Below are positions 14,502 to 22,471 of a stretch of 57,242 bases of DNA, one piece after another. Under the pieces are notes generated by a model. It had not been told where the DNA came from and made no database searches. It saw only the letters and a program-made list of their open reading frames with translations. The first letter of the stretch is position 1; the number at the start of each line of letters is the position of its first letter. The stretch spans positions 1 to 57,242 of the forward strand of contig DATHVI010000067.1 of NCBI GenBank assembly GCA_035461385.1, in the 5' to 3' direction. The stretch is from DATHVI01 sp035461385. Lineage in GTDB: Bacteria > Actinomycetota > Thermoleophilia > Solirubrobacterales > 70-9. Made by a program: the position numbers and the translations under genes.

Positions 14502-16355
14502 ATGAGCCGCATCCGCTCGCGGATCAGGGACCTGCTGGTCCCGAGTCCGGAAGGGCCGGAGGTCGTCGCCGCAGCGCCCGAGGTGGCGCTGCGCGACGTC
14601 TTCCGGCGCTTCTGGCCGGATGCCCGGCCCTATCGCAAGTGGATCCCGGTGCTGGTCGCGCTGATCGCCGCCGGCACCCTGATCGCGACCGCCGAGATCT
14701 GGCTGTTCAAGCTCGTCGTCGACGACGTCCTCATCCCCGGTGACCTCGGCCCGCTGGTCTGGATCATCGGCGCCTACCTGGCGTTCACCCTGCTCAACGG
14801 CCTGATCGGGTTCGCCGACGACTACGTTTCGACCTGGATCGGCGAGCGCTTCCTGCTCGCGATGAGGGTCCGGGTCCTCGACCACCTTCACCGGCTGACG
14901 CTCGACGTCCTCGACCGGCGCCGGCTCGGCGACCTGATCGCCCGCGTCACGAGCGACGTGCAGGCGATCGAGAGCTTCGTCCTCTCCGGGCTCGCCGACG
15001 GCCTCTCCGCCCTGCTGCGGATCCTGTTCTTCGGCGGGGCGCTGTTCATCCTCAACTGGAAGCTCGCCCTCGTCTCGCTCGTCGTCGGCCCGCTCTTCTA
15101 CGTCGCCGCCCGGACGTTCGCCCGGCTGACCAAGCAGGCGGCGCGCGAGAGCCGGCGCCGGGTCGGATCGCTGAGCTCGCTCGCCGAGGAGGGAATCGCG
15201 AACGCGGCCCTCGTCCAGGCGCTGAACCGCCAGGAGTCCGAGCTCGAGCGGTTCCGGCGCGAGAACGAGGGCGTGGTCCGCGCCGAGCTCGTCGCGGTCC
15301 GGATCCGGGGCCTGTTCGAGCCGGTGATCAACCTGATCGAGCTGCTCGGGGTGATGGTGGTCTTCGGGCTCGGGACGATCGCGGTCGCGAACGGCGAGAT
15401 GACCGTCGGCGCGATGCTCGTCTTCGTCGCCTACCTGAGCCAGCTCCTCGATCCGGTTCGCGAGCTCGGCTCGCTCGCGAACTCCGTCTTCCGGGCGCTC
15501 GCCGCCGCCGAGCGGGTGATCGAGCTGCTCGACGAAGAGCCGCGGGTGACCGATCGGCCGGGTGCGCGGCGGCTCGGCCGGGCACACGGGGCGATCGAGC
15601 TCGACGGGGTCGACTTCACCTACCCGGACGCCGCCGAGCCGGCGCTCGCTGACGTCGTCCTCCGCGCCGCTCCCGGCGAGACCGTCGCCCTCGTCGGCCC
15701 GAGCGGCGCCGGGAAGTCGACGCTGGCAAAGCTCCTGCTGCGCTTCTACGACCCCGACGCCGGCGCCGTCCGCCTCGATGGGAGCGACCTTCGGGACGTC
15801 ACCCTCAGCTCGCTGCGCGACAACGTCTCGATCCTGCTCCAGGAGTCGCTCGTCCTCCACGGGACGGTGCGCAACAACATCGCGATCGGACGCCGCGACG
15901 CGGCGGATGCCGAGATCGAGCACGCGGCGCGGCTCGCCGGCGCGTGGGAGTTCATCTCCGAGCTCCCGGACGGACTCGAGACCGACGTCGGCGAGCGCGG
16001 CCGGCGGCTTTCGGGCGGCCAGCGCCAGCGGCTCGCGATCGCCCGGGCGCTGATCGCCGACGCTCCGGTGCTCGTCCTCGACGAGCCCTCGACCGGGCTC
16101 GACGCGGAGGCGAAGAGGGCGCTGATGGAGCCGCTGCGCGTGCTGATGCGCGACCGGACGACGATCGTGATCTCACACGACCTCCTCACCACGCGCGACG
16201 CCGACCTGATCGCGGTCCTCGACGGCGGCAGGATCGTCGAGCGCGGCCGCCACGACGAGCTGCTGGTCCGCGACGGCCTCTACGCGCGGCTCTGGGCGCT
16301 CCACCAGCCGGTCGGCGACGAGCCCGCGGCCGCCGATCCGGTGGGGGTCCGATGA
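14502..16355 (+). CDS. ABC exporter, fused membrane and ATPase domains
   Basis: The protein has 617 residues: a six-helix type-1 exporter domain (about residues 35-330) and a C-terminal ATPase. Walker A is GPSGAGKST, the signature is LSGGQRQRLAIARAL, and Walker B is VLVLDEPSTGLD, followed by the H-loop His in VISHDLL. The layout is that of MsbA/MDR-like half-transporters that work as homodimers or with a second half; no second half is nearby. I start at ATG 14,502. A GTG at 14,418 in the same frame would add a Pro/Ala-rich extension over the peptide gene. The stop overlaps kinase 2 (ATGA). The cargo may be the Arg-rich peptide, but this is inference; lipids or drugs are equally possible. Confidence 0.93.
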   Translation: MSRIRSRIRDLLVPSPEGPEVVAAAPEVALRDVFRRFWPDARPYRKWIPVLVALIAAGTLIATAEIWLFKLVVDDVLIPGDLGPLVWIIGAYLAFTLLNGLIGFADDYVSTWIGERFLLAMRVRVLDHLHRLTLDVLDRRRLGDLIARVTSDVQAIESFVLSGLADGLSALLRILFFGGALFILNWKLALVSLVVGPLFYVAARTFARLTKQAARESRRRVGSLSSLAEEGIANAALVQALNRQESELERFRRENEGVVRAELVAVRIRGLFEPVINLIELLGVMVVFGLGTIAVANGEMTVGAMLVFVAYLSQLLDPVRELGSLANSVFRALAAAERVIELLDEEPRVTDRPGARRLGRAHGAIELDGVDFTYPDAAEPALADVVLRAAPGETVALVGPSGAGKSTLAKLLLRFYDPDAGAVRLDGSDLRDVTLSSLRDNVSILLQESLVLHGTVRNNIAIGRRDAADAEIEHAARLAGAWEFISELPDGLETDVGERGRRLSGGQRQRLAIARALIADAPVLVLDEPSTGLDAEAKRALMEPLRVLMRDRTTIVISHDLLTTRDADLIAVLDGGRIVERGRHDELLVRDGLYARLWALHQPVGDEPAAADPVGVR

Positions 16356-17281
16356 CGCGCGCCGACGAGCCGCTCGCGCCGGGGACGGAGATCGCGCCCG
16401 GCTTCGTCGTCCTCGGCCATCTCAGCCGCGGCCGCCGTCTCGACGTCTACGACGCCTGGAGCGAGGAGCGGGGATCGCGCTGCGTCGTCAAGGCGCTCCG
16501 CCCCGAGCGCTCGGGCGAGGAGCGAGCCCGGGAGCTCCTCGTCCGCGAGGGCGAGCTGCTCGAGCGGCTCAGCCACCCGCACCTCGTCCGCGGCTACGAG
16601 ACGAGGCTCGACCCCGTTCCGCTGATCGTGATCGAGACGCTGGCCGGCCAGACGCTCTCGCACCTGATCGAGGTCGAGCAGCCGGAGCTTTCGCCCGCCG
16701 ACCTCGCCCAGCTCGGCCTCCAGCTCGGCTCGGTGGTCCGCTACCTGCACCGAAACGGAATCCTCCATCTCGACCTCAAGCCCTCGAATGTCGTCGTCGA
16801 GTCGGGTCGCGCGCGGCTGATCGACCTCAGCGTCGCCCGGCCTCCCGGCCCGGCGCCGCCGGGGGTCGGCACCTGGTACTACCTCTCGCCCGAGCAGGCG
16901 CGGGGCGGCAAGCTCGACGCCGCGGCCGACGTCTGGGGGCTCGGCGCGATCCTGTTCGAGGCGGCGACCGGTGAGCCCGCGTTCGGCGACGGGGACGAGG
17001 AGCTCGACGAGGCCGACGCCCTCGCGCCCGAGACCGCGACCTGGATCTCCGACGACGGCTCCGACGGCCCCTATCCGCAGCTCGAGGAGCGCGCGCCGCC
17101 GGTCGCCGACCTGCGCCCGCTGCCGCCCGCCCTCGCCGAGCTGATCGACACCTGCCTCGACCCCGACCCGCAGCGGCGGCCTTCGCTCGAGTCGCTGCTC
17201 GCCGGGCTCGAGCGCGCCGGCGGGATCGCGCCGGCAGAGCGCCGGTGGACAGCGCCCCGAGTTGCGCGAGCACGAGATTAG
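16352..17281 (+). CDS. Serine/threonine protein kinase, soluble (kinase 2)
   Basis: The protein has 309 residues and is a paralogue of kinase 1. Lys47 is in CVVKALRP. The catalytic loop HLDLKPSN gives Asp141, Lys143 and Asn146. DLS replaces DFG (residues 158-160), and the activation segment is short, ending YLSPEQ. The glycine loop reads LSRGRRLDVYDAW. No membrane helix. The start overlaps the ABC exporter stop by four bases, so kinase 2 and transporter are made together. The stop codon TAG is part of operator copy 3. Both kinases being soluble, unlike typical PknB, suggests they work with the adjacent membrane-anchored partners (inference). Confidence 0.93.
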   Translation: MTRADEPLAPGTEIAPGFVVLGHLSRGRRLDVYDAWSEERGSRCVVKALRPERSGEERARELLVREGELLERLSHPHLVRGYETRLDPVPLIVIETLAGQTLSHLIEVEQPELSPADLAQLGLQLGSVVRYLHRNGILHLDLKPSNVVVESGRARLIDLSVARPPGPAPPGVGTWYYLSPEQARGGKLDAAADVWGLGAILFEAATGEPAFGDGDEELDEADALAPETATWISDDGSDGPYPQLEERAPPVADLRPLPPALAELIDTCLDPDPQRRPSLESLLAGLERAGGIAPAERRWTAPRVARARD

Positions 17282-17304
17282 AGTCCTCTAATCTCGGGCC
17301 AATC
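17276..17304 (+). promoter_or_regulatory. Palindromic operator, copy 3 (perfect 18-bp palindrome)
   Basis: GATTAGAGTCCTCTAATC is a perfect inverted repeat and is followed by CCAATC with the same spacing as copies 1 and 2. It ends exactly 32 nt before the start codon of the next gene, as copy 1 does. Confidence 0.78.
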
Positions 17305-17336
17305 GAGCGTTCACCACCCGCGGGCAGCATCGATGC

Positions 17337-17675
17337 GTGCCGGCCAAGGCGCTGATCCCGGTTCTAATCGGCCTGCTGCTCGTGGGCGCCTACCTGATCG
17401 TCGAGCCGCTCAGCTCGCCGGATCCCGCCCCGCCGGCTCCGATCGAGCTCGAGGGCGGCGCCGGCTCGGATCGCGAGCGACCGCGGCGCGGCGGCCGGTC
17501 CGGCGAGCGCCGCCGGCCGTCGCCGGACCCCGCTCCCGCTCCTCCCGCCCCGGAGCCGTCTTCTCCACCGCCCCCGAGCGAGCCCCCGCAGCCCCCGCCG
17601 CCCCCGACCCCGCCTCCGCCCGACGACGACCTCGACGACGACGATGATGATGATGACGGCGGCGACGACGACTGA
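17337..17675 (+). CDS. Small membrane-anchored Pro-rich, Asp-tailed protein
   Basis: The protein has 112 residues starting at GTG 17,337. Residues 5-24 form a hydrophobic helix. The rest is low complexity: Arg/Gly-rich (residues 45-62), then Pro-rich (PPPPPTPPPPD-type runs), ending in about 15 aspartates with two glycines. No domain is recognisable. The plan (helix, charged part, Pro-rich part) matches the protein at 13,688, although the order of segments differs. It overlaps the histidine kinase gene by 32 nt. An operator lies 32 nt upstream. A stalk or metal-binding tail at the cell surface is possible, but no function can be assigned. Confidence 0.75.
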   Translation: MPAKALIPVLIGLLLVGAYLIVEPLSSPDPAPPAPIELEGGAGSDRERPRRGGRSGERRRPSPDPAPAPPAPEPSSPPPPSEPPQPPPPPTPPPPDDDLDDDDDDDDGGDDD

Positions 17676-19128
17676 GCCCGCGCGCCGCTCGCTCCTCCGG
17701 CGGTTCACCGGCGACGTGCGGGTCCGGATCCTCGCCTCCTACGTGATCCTGCTCGCCGTCGCCGCGTTCGCCTCGGTGCTGGTCGTCCGCCAGGCGCTCC
17801 TCGTCCGCCTCGACGACCGGGTCGTCGACTACCTGGCGCAGGAGGTGCGCGAGTTCCGCACCCTCGCCGGCGGGATCGACCCCGAGACCGGCCGGCCGTT
17901 CAGCGGCAACGCCCGCCGGATCTTCGCCGTCTATCTCGACCGCAACATTCCCGGCGCGAACGAGCAGCTGCTCACCGTGCCCGCGCGAGGCACGCCCCGG
18001 TACCGGGCGAGCCCGACCGCCGACGTGAGGATCGACCGCGATCTGATCGCGCGCTGGCGCTCGCTCGAGCAGACCGAGCAGGGGGAGCTCGAGACCGCGC
18101 TCGGCCCCGCCCGCTACACGGCGGTGCCGCTGATCTTCGGCGACGACGCGCGAGGCTCGTTCGTCGTCGCCTACTTCACCGCCTCGGACCGCGACGAGGT
18201 CGACGCCACGGTCCGGATCGTCGCCGCGGTCGCGCTCGGGATCCTGCTGATCGGGACCGCGTTCGCGTTCCTCGCCTCCGGCCGCGTCCTGTCGCCGCTG
18301 CGCGAGCTCCGCGATGCGGCGCGGTCGGTGTCGGGCTCGGACATGACGCGGCGGATCGAGGTCGAAGGCGGCGACGAGCTCGCCGACCTCGGCCGGACGT
18401 TCAACCACATGCTCGATCGGCTCGCGCTCGCGTTCTCGAGCCAGCGCGACTTCATCCGCGAGATCAGCCACGAGCTTCGAACCCCGATCGCGGTCGTCCG
18501 CGGGCACCTCGAGCTGATGTCGGAGGCGCGAACGATCGCGCCCGAGGAACGCACGGAGACGTTGAAGCTGCTCACCGCGGAGCTCGACCGGATGACCTGG
18601 TTCGTCGACGACCTCCTGCTGCTGGCGAAGACCGACCAGCCCGACTTCCTGCGGCTCGAGACCGTCTCCCCGCGCGACCTCTGCGAGGACGTCGTCGCGG
18701 CGGCGCGCGGCCTCGGCGAGCGGGGGTGGAAGCTCGACTGCTCGTCGCGGCGCTCGATCGTCGCCGATCCGCAGCGCCTCACGCAGGCGCTGATGAACCT
18801 CGTCCGCAACGCCGTCGAGCACACGGAGGATCGCGACGAGATCGAGGTTGGGTGCTCGATCGGGGATCGCGTCGCCGCGCTCTACGTCCGCGACTCGGGG
18901 CCGGGGGTGCCCCCGGACGAGCAGCGCCGGATCTTCGAGCGGTTCGAGCGCGGCCGATCGAGTCGCCGGCACTACGAGGGGAGCGGGCTCGGCCTCGCGA
19001 TCGTCCGCGCGATCGCCGAGGCCCACGGGGGCCGGGTCGGGCTCGACAGCAGGCTCGGGGAGGGCGCCACCTTCACGATCAAGGTCCCGGTCGAAGGACC
19101 GGGCGGACCGGAGGTACCGGAGACATGA
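17644..19128 (+). CDS. Membrane sensor histidine kinase
   Basis: The protein has up to 494 residues. Four consecutive ATG codons (17,644-17,655) leave the exact start open. Two membrane helices (about residues 28-50 and 190-212) flank an extracellular domain of about 140 residues without recognisable family. Then come HAMP (PLRELRDAARSVS onward), the H-box ISHELRTP with His276, and an ATPase domain with NLVRNAVEHT (N-box), DSGPGVP (G1) and GSGLGLAIV (G2). It phosphorylates the response regulator encoded directly after (ATGA overlap). It shares the last operator-headed transcript of the cluster. Confidence 0.95.
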   Translation: MMMMTAATTTEPARRSLLRRFTGDVRVRILASYVILLAVAAFASVLVVRQALLVRLDDRVVDYLAQEVREFRTLAGGIDPETGRPFSGNARRIFAVYLDRNIPGANEQLLTVPARGTPRYRASPTADVRIDRDLIARWRSLEQTEQGELETALGPARYTAVPLIFGDDARGSFVVAYFTASDRDEVDATVRIVAAVALGILLIGTAFAFLASGRVLSPLRELRDAARSVSGSDMTRRIEVEGGDELADLGRTFNHMLDRLALAFSSQRDFIREISHELRTPIAVVRGHLELMSEARTIAPEERTETLKLLTAELDRMTWFVDDLLLLAKTDQPDFLRLETVSPRDLCEDVVAAARGLGERGWKLDCSSRRSIVADPQRLTQALMNLVRNAVEHTEDRDEIEVGCSIGDRVAALYVRDSGPGVPPDEQRRIFERFERGRSSRRHYEGSGLGLAIVRAIAEAHGGRVGLDSRLGEGATFTIKVPVEGPGGPEVPET

Positions 19129-19784
19129 ACAGGATCCTGATCGTCGAGGACGACGCCGGGATGGCGAGCTTCCTCGATCGCGGCCTGGCCTCGCGCGGCT
19201 ACGCGACCACCGTCGTCGGCGACGGGGCGCGCGCGACCGCGATCGCGACCGACTCCGACTTCGACCTCGTGATCCTCGACCTCGGGCTTCCCGACGTCGA
19301 CGGGCTAACCGTCCTCCGCGAGCTGCGCCGGCGCGGCGAGCGGCTGCCGGTCCTGATCCTCACCGCTCGCGACGACGCCCGCGACAAGGTCGAGGGGCTG
19401 GATGCCGGGGCCGACGACTACGTGACGAAGCCGTTCGGCCTCGAGGAGCTGCTCGCGCGGGTGCGCGTGCGGCTCCGCGGCAGCGGCTCGGCGGAGTCGA
19501 CGGTGCTCGAGGTCGGCGGCCTGACCCTCGACCTGCGCACCCGCCGGGCGATGGTCGAGGGCAGCCTCGTCGAGCTGACTGCGCGCGAGTTCACGATGCT
19601 GGAGACGTTCATGCACCACGCCGGGCAGGTGCTGAGCCGCGAGCAGCTCCTCGCCCACGTCTGGGGCTATGACTACGACCCGGGCTCGAACGTGGTCGAG
19701 GTCTACGTCCGCTATCTGCGCCGGAAGCTGGGCGAGAGCGCGATCGAGACCGTGCGCGGGATGGGCTACCGGCTCGCGGTCTGA
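19125..19784 (+). CDS. OmpR/PhoB-family response regulator
   Basis: The protein has 219 residues: an N-terminal receiver with Asp9/Asp10, phospho-acceptor Asp52 (VILDLGLPD), Thr80 and Lys102, and a C-terminal winged helix ending VEVYVRYLRRKLG...TVRGMGYRL. It is the partner of the upstream kinase. It is a good candidate for binding the palindromic operator copies in this cluster, although OmpR-type proteins usually prefer direct repeats, so another regulator is possible. A probable terminator follows at 19,811. Confidence 0.96.
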   Translation: MNRILIVEDDAGMASFLDRGLASRGYATTVVGDGARATAIATDSDFDLVILDLGLPDVDGLTVLRELRRRGERLPVLILTARDDARDKVEGLDAGADDYVTKPFGLEELLARVRVRLRGSGSAESTVLEVGGLTLDLRTRRAMVEGSLVELTAREFTMLETFMHHAGQVLSREQLLAHVWGYDYDPGSNVVEVYVRYLRRKLGESAIETVRGMGYRLAV

Positions 19785-19810
19785 CCCGCGGCCCGCAAAG
19801 TGCGGGATCG

Positions 19811-19841
19811 AGCCCCCCGCCGTCGTGTCCGGCCGGGGGCT
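19811..19841 (+). terminator. Stem-loop after the two-component genes
   Basis: AGCCCCC and GGGGGCT pair (7 bp) around a 17-nt loop, followed by TACGTT. It separates the signalling cluster from transketolase. Confidence 0.5.
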
Positions 19842-19865
19842 TACGTTGCGCAAGGTGGCCTCCGC

Positions 19866-19871
19866 TAATCT
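19866..19871 (+). promoter_or_regulatory. -10-like element of the transketolase operon
   Basis: TAATCT ends 7 nt before the GTG at 19,879 and no Shine-Dalgarno is present, fitting a leaderless mRNA. Confidence 0.5.
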
Positions 19872-19878
19872 CGCCCGC

Positions 19879-20814
19879 GTGTCGCACTTGAGGCCGGTGC
19901 CCGACCCCAAGCCGCCGCCGAAGCCGGGCGAGCGGGAAGAGGCCAAGCCCTCGATCGCCGAGCTCGAACGCTGGGCGACGGTGCTGCGGATCGACTGCGT
20001 GCGGATGCTCGCGGTCGCGAAGTCCGGCCACCTCGACTCCTCGCTGTCGGCCGCCGACATCGTCGCGGCGCTGTATTACCGGGTGCTGCGCCACGATCCC
20101 GAGCGTCCCGACTGGCCCGAGCGCGACCGGTTCGTCCTCAGCAAGGGCCACGCGGCCCCGATCCAGTACGCGGCGCTCGCCCACCACAACTACTTTCCGC
20201 TCGAGGACCTGATGGGCCTGCGCCAGATCGGCGCCCACCTCCAGGGGCATCCCGACATGACCCGGACCCCGGGGGTCGAGGTCTCGACCGGCTCGCTCGG
20301 CCAGGGCCTGTCGATGTGCGTCGGGATCTGCCTCGCCCTTCGCCTCGACGCGCTCGCCGACACCTCGCAGGTCTTCGCCGTCCTCTCCGACGGCGACTGC
20401 CAGGAGGGCCAGACCTGGGAGGCGGCGACCGCCGCGCCGCACTTCGGGATCACCAACCTGACCGCGATCGTCGACTACAACCACCTCCAGACCGACGGCA
20501 CGACCGAGGAGGTGATGGACGTCGGCGACGTACGGGCGAAGTTCGAGGCGTTCGGCTGGGACGCGGTCGAGATCGACGGCCACGACATGCAGCAGGTGAC
20601 CGAAGCGCTCGAGCGCAGCCGCAGCGTCGACCGCCCGGCGGCGATCGTCGCCCAGACGAAGAAGGGGCGCGGCGTCTCCTCGATGGAGGGCAGGTTCGGG
20701 TTCCACGGCAAGCCGCCGAGCCCCGAGCAGGCCGCCGAGGCGCTCGAGGAGCTGATCGAGCGCCTCGAGCAGCAGACCGCGGCCCTGCACGCCGCCGAGG
20801 ACGGGGGGAGCTGA
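19879..20814 (+). CDS. Transketolase, N-terminal (ThDP-binding) subunit
   Basis: The protein has 311 residues. It carries the thiamine-diphosphate half of transketolase: KSGHLDSSLSAADIVAALYY, LSKGHAAPIQYAAL, TGSLGQGLSMCVGICLALR and the ThDP motif VLSDGDCQEGQTWEAA...IVDYN. The C-terminal half is encoded by the next gene, so the enzyme is a split alpha2beta2 type. Transketolase moves two-carbon units in the pentose phosphate pathway. I choose GTG 19,879, which follows TAATCT by 7 nt; upstream codons in frame show no similarity. It is separated from the next start by one base. Confidence 0.93.
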   Translation: MSHLRPVPDPKPPPKPGEREEAKPSIAELERWATVLRIDCVRMLAVAKSGHLDSSLSAADIVAALYYRVLRHDPERPDWPERDRFVLSKGHAAPIQYAALAHHNYFPLEDLMGLRQIGAHLQGHPDMTRTPGVEVSTGSLGQGLSMCVGICLALRLDALADTSQVFAVLSDGDCQEGQTWEAATAAPHFGITNLTAIVDYNHLQTDGTTEEVMDVGDVRAKFEAFGWDAVEIDGHDMQQVTEALERSRSVDRPAAIVAQTKKGRGVSSMEGRFGFHGKPPSPEQAAEALEELIERLEQQTAALHAAEDGGS

Positions 20815-20815
20815 C

Positions 20816-21811
20816 TTGCCCGAGGCGAAGACCGACCCGATCGCGACCCGCCAGGCCTACGGCGACGCGCTCGTCGACCTCGGCGAGGCCCACGAGGACG
20901 TCGTCGCGCTCGACGCCGACCTCGCGGTCTCGACCCAATCGATCAAGTTCGGCAAGCGGTTTCCGGACCGGTTCTTCAACTGCGGCGCCGCCGAGGCGAA
21001 CATGATGTCGATGGCCTGTGGGCTCGCGGCGACCGGGAAGCGCCCGTTCTGCTCGACCTTCGCGATCTTCGCCTCCGGCCGCGCCTACGACCAGGTCCGG
21101 CTCGGGATCGCCCACAACGAGCTCCCGGTCGGGATCGGCGCGTCGCACGGCGGGGTCTCGCTCGGCGAGGACGGCGCCACGCACCAGATGATCGAGGACA
21201 TCGCCCTTATGCGGGCGATGCCGCGGATGAACGTCGTCGTCCCCGCCGACTACAACCAGGCCTACCGGGCGACGATCGAGGCCTACGAGAAGGCCGTCCC
21301 CACCTACCTGCGGTTCGGGCGGCCGAAGACGGCGGCGGTCTACACCGAGATCCCCGACGGCCTCGGCGACGGCGTCGACGTCCTGCGCGCCGGCAAGGAC
21401 ATCACCCTGATCGCCACCGGTCACATGGTCTGGCGGGCGCTCGACGCCGCCGAGACGCTCGAGCAGGAGGACGGCGTCGAGGCCGAGGTGCTGAACGTGT
21501 CGATCATCAAGCCGATCCACTCCGAGTCGGTCCTCGAGTCGCTGTCGAAGACCGGGGTCGCCGTCACCGCCGAGGAGCACCGGGTCGTCGGCGGCCTCGC
21601 CGACGCCGTCCGCCAGGTCGCCGCCGAGCAGCACCCGGTGCCGATCTTCGCCGTCGGGATGGGCGACGAGTTCGGGATCTCGGGCACCGGCGAGGCTTGC
21701 ATGGAGCACTTCGGGCTCACCTCGCGCGCGATCGTCGACCGCGCCCGCGAGGCCCTGGTCCTGAAGCCGATCGTCTCCCGCCCGCCGCTGTTCGGCCCAG
21801 AGTGGACGTGA
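20816..21811 (+). CDS. Transketolase, C-terminal (pyrimidine-binding) subunit
   Basis: The protein has 331 residues. It starts at TTG 20,816, supported by a GGGGGGAG Shine-Dalgarno and by the immediate upstream stop. The Pyr domain has VVALDADLAVSTQS, NCGAAEANMMSMACGLA (with the catalytic Glu), and SHGGVSLGEDGATHQMIED. The C-terminal domain includes LIATGHMVWRALDAAE and VTAEEHRVVGGLADAV. It completes the split transketolase with the upstream subunit. A long hairpin follows the gene. Confidence 0.94.
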   Translation: MPEAKTDPIATRQAYGDALVDLGEAHEDVVALDADLAVSTQSIKFGKRFPDRFFNCGAAEANMMSMACGLAATGKRPFCSTFAIFASGRAYDQVRLGIAHNELPVGIGASHGGVSLGEDGATHQMIEDIALMRAMPRMNVVVPADYNQAYRATIEAYEKAVPTYLRFGRPKTAAVYTEIPDGLGDGVDVLRAGKDITLIATGHMVWRALDAAETLEQEDGVEAEVLNVSIIKPIHSESVLESLSKTGVAVTAEEHRVVGGLADAVRQVAAEQHPVPIFAVGMGDEFGISGTGEACMEHFGLTSRAIVDRAREALVLKPIVSRPPLFGPEWT

Positions 21812-21863
21812 CCCGCACCCCCGGGCGCAGGTGAGGCCCCGGCCCAGGTGAGCCCCCGGCGCA

Positions 21864-21908
21864 GGTGAGGCGGATATTGCATCGTGGCGATACAAAATCC
21901 GCCTCACC
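21864..21908 (+). terminator. Long hairpin between convergent genes
   Basis: Outer arms GGTGAGGCGGAT and ATCCGCCTCACC (12 bp, perfect) enclose inner arms ATTGCATCG and CGATACAA around TGG, with one mismatch. The complete stem is about 20 bp. It sits between the transketolase and rhodanese stop codons. Three short copies of CAGGTGAG precede it. Confidence 0.72.
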
Positions 21909-21914
21909 CGGCGG

Positions 21915-22325
21915 TCAGCCGTCGGCGGGGAGCTCGGCGATCGGCAGGCCGGCCGCGCGCCAGGCCTGAAACCCGCCGACGACGTCGGTTGCCTCGAGGC
22001 CGAACCGGCGCAGCGTCGCCGCGGCGAGGCTCGACTGGTATCCCTCGTCGCAGATCAGGACGATGACCCTGTCGCGCCGCGCGATCTCCTCGTCGCGGTG
22101 AGGGGATGATGGATCGCAGCGCCACTCGAGGACGTTTCGGGGGACGTAGGTTGCCTCCGGGATGACGCCGTCCCGAGCGCGCTGAGAGTCCGAGCGGATG
22201 TCGACAAGCACCGCTCCGGCGAGCGCCGCGGCCCGGGCCTGCGCCGGCGCGAGCCGCTCGAAGCCCGCCCGTGCATCGTCGAGCAGGGCATCGACCGTGA
22301 GGTGGCGCCGATCGGGCTCGCTCAC
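21915..22325 (-). CDS. Rhodanese-domain protein
   Basis: The protein has 136 residues and is a single rhodanese domain. The start of the fold is VLVDIRSDSQRARDGVIPEA, and the active-site loop is ICDEGYQS with catalytic Cys92, then a closing VVGGFQAWRAAGLP. Rhodaneses carry sulfur as a Cys persulfide for sulfur transfer or cyanide/thiol metabolism. No partner gene is adjacent: the neighbours are transketolase (convergent) and ftsE (divergent). Confidence 0.9.
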   Translation of the reverse strand: MSEPDRRHLTVDALLDDARAGFERLAPAQARAAALAGAVLVDIRSDSQRARDGVIPEATYVPRNVLEWRCDPSSPHRDEEIARRDRVIVLICDEGYQSSLAAATLRRFGLEATDVVGGFQAWRAAGLPIAELPADG

Positions 22326-22471
22326 AACGGCTCCCGCTGCGAACCTACCGCAAACCTTTAGCGGTCGCTAACAACTTCGCTAAGCTGTTCCGCCTGCGGT
22401 CGAGGCGGGGGCCGACCGGTGCAGGGGACCGGTCGCAGGAAAGGCGCCTGGGTCGCAGAAACAGGTTCCGC

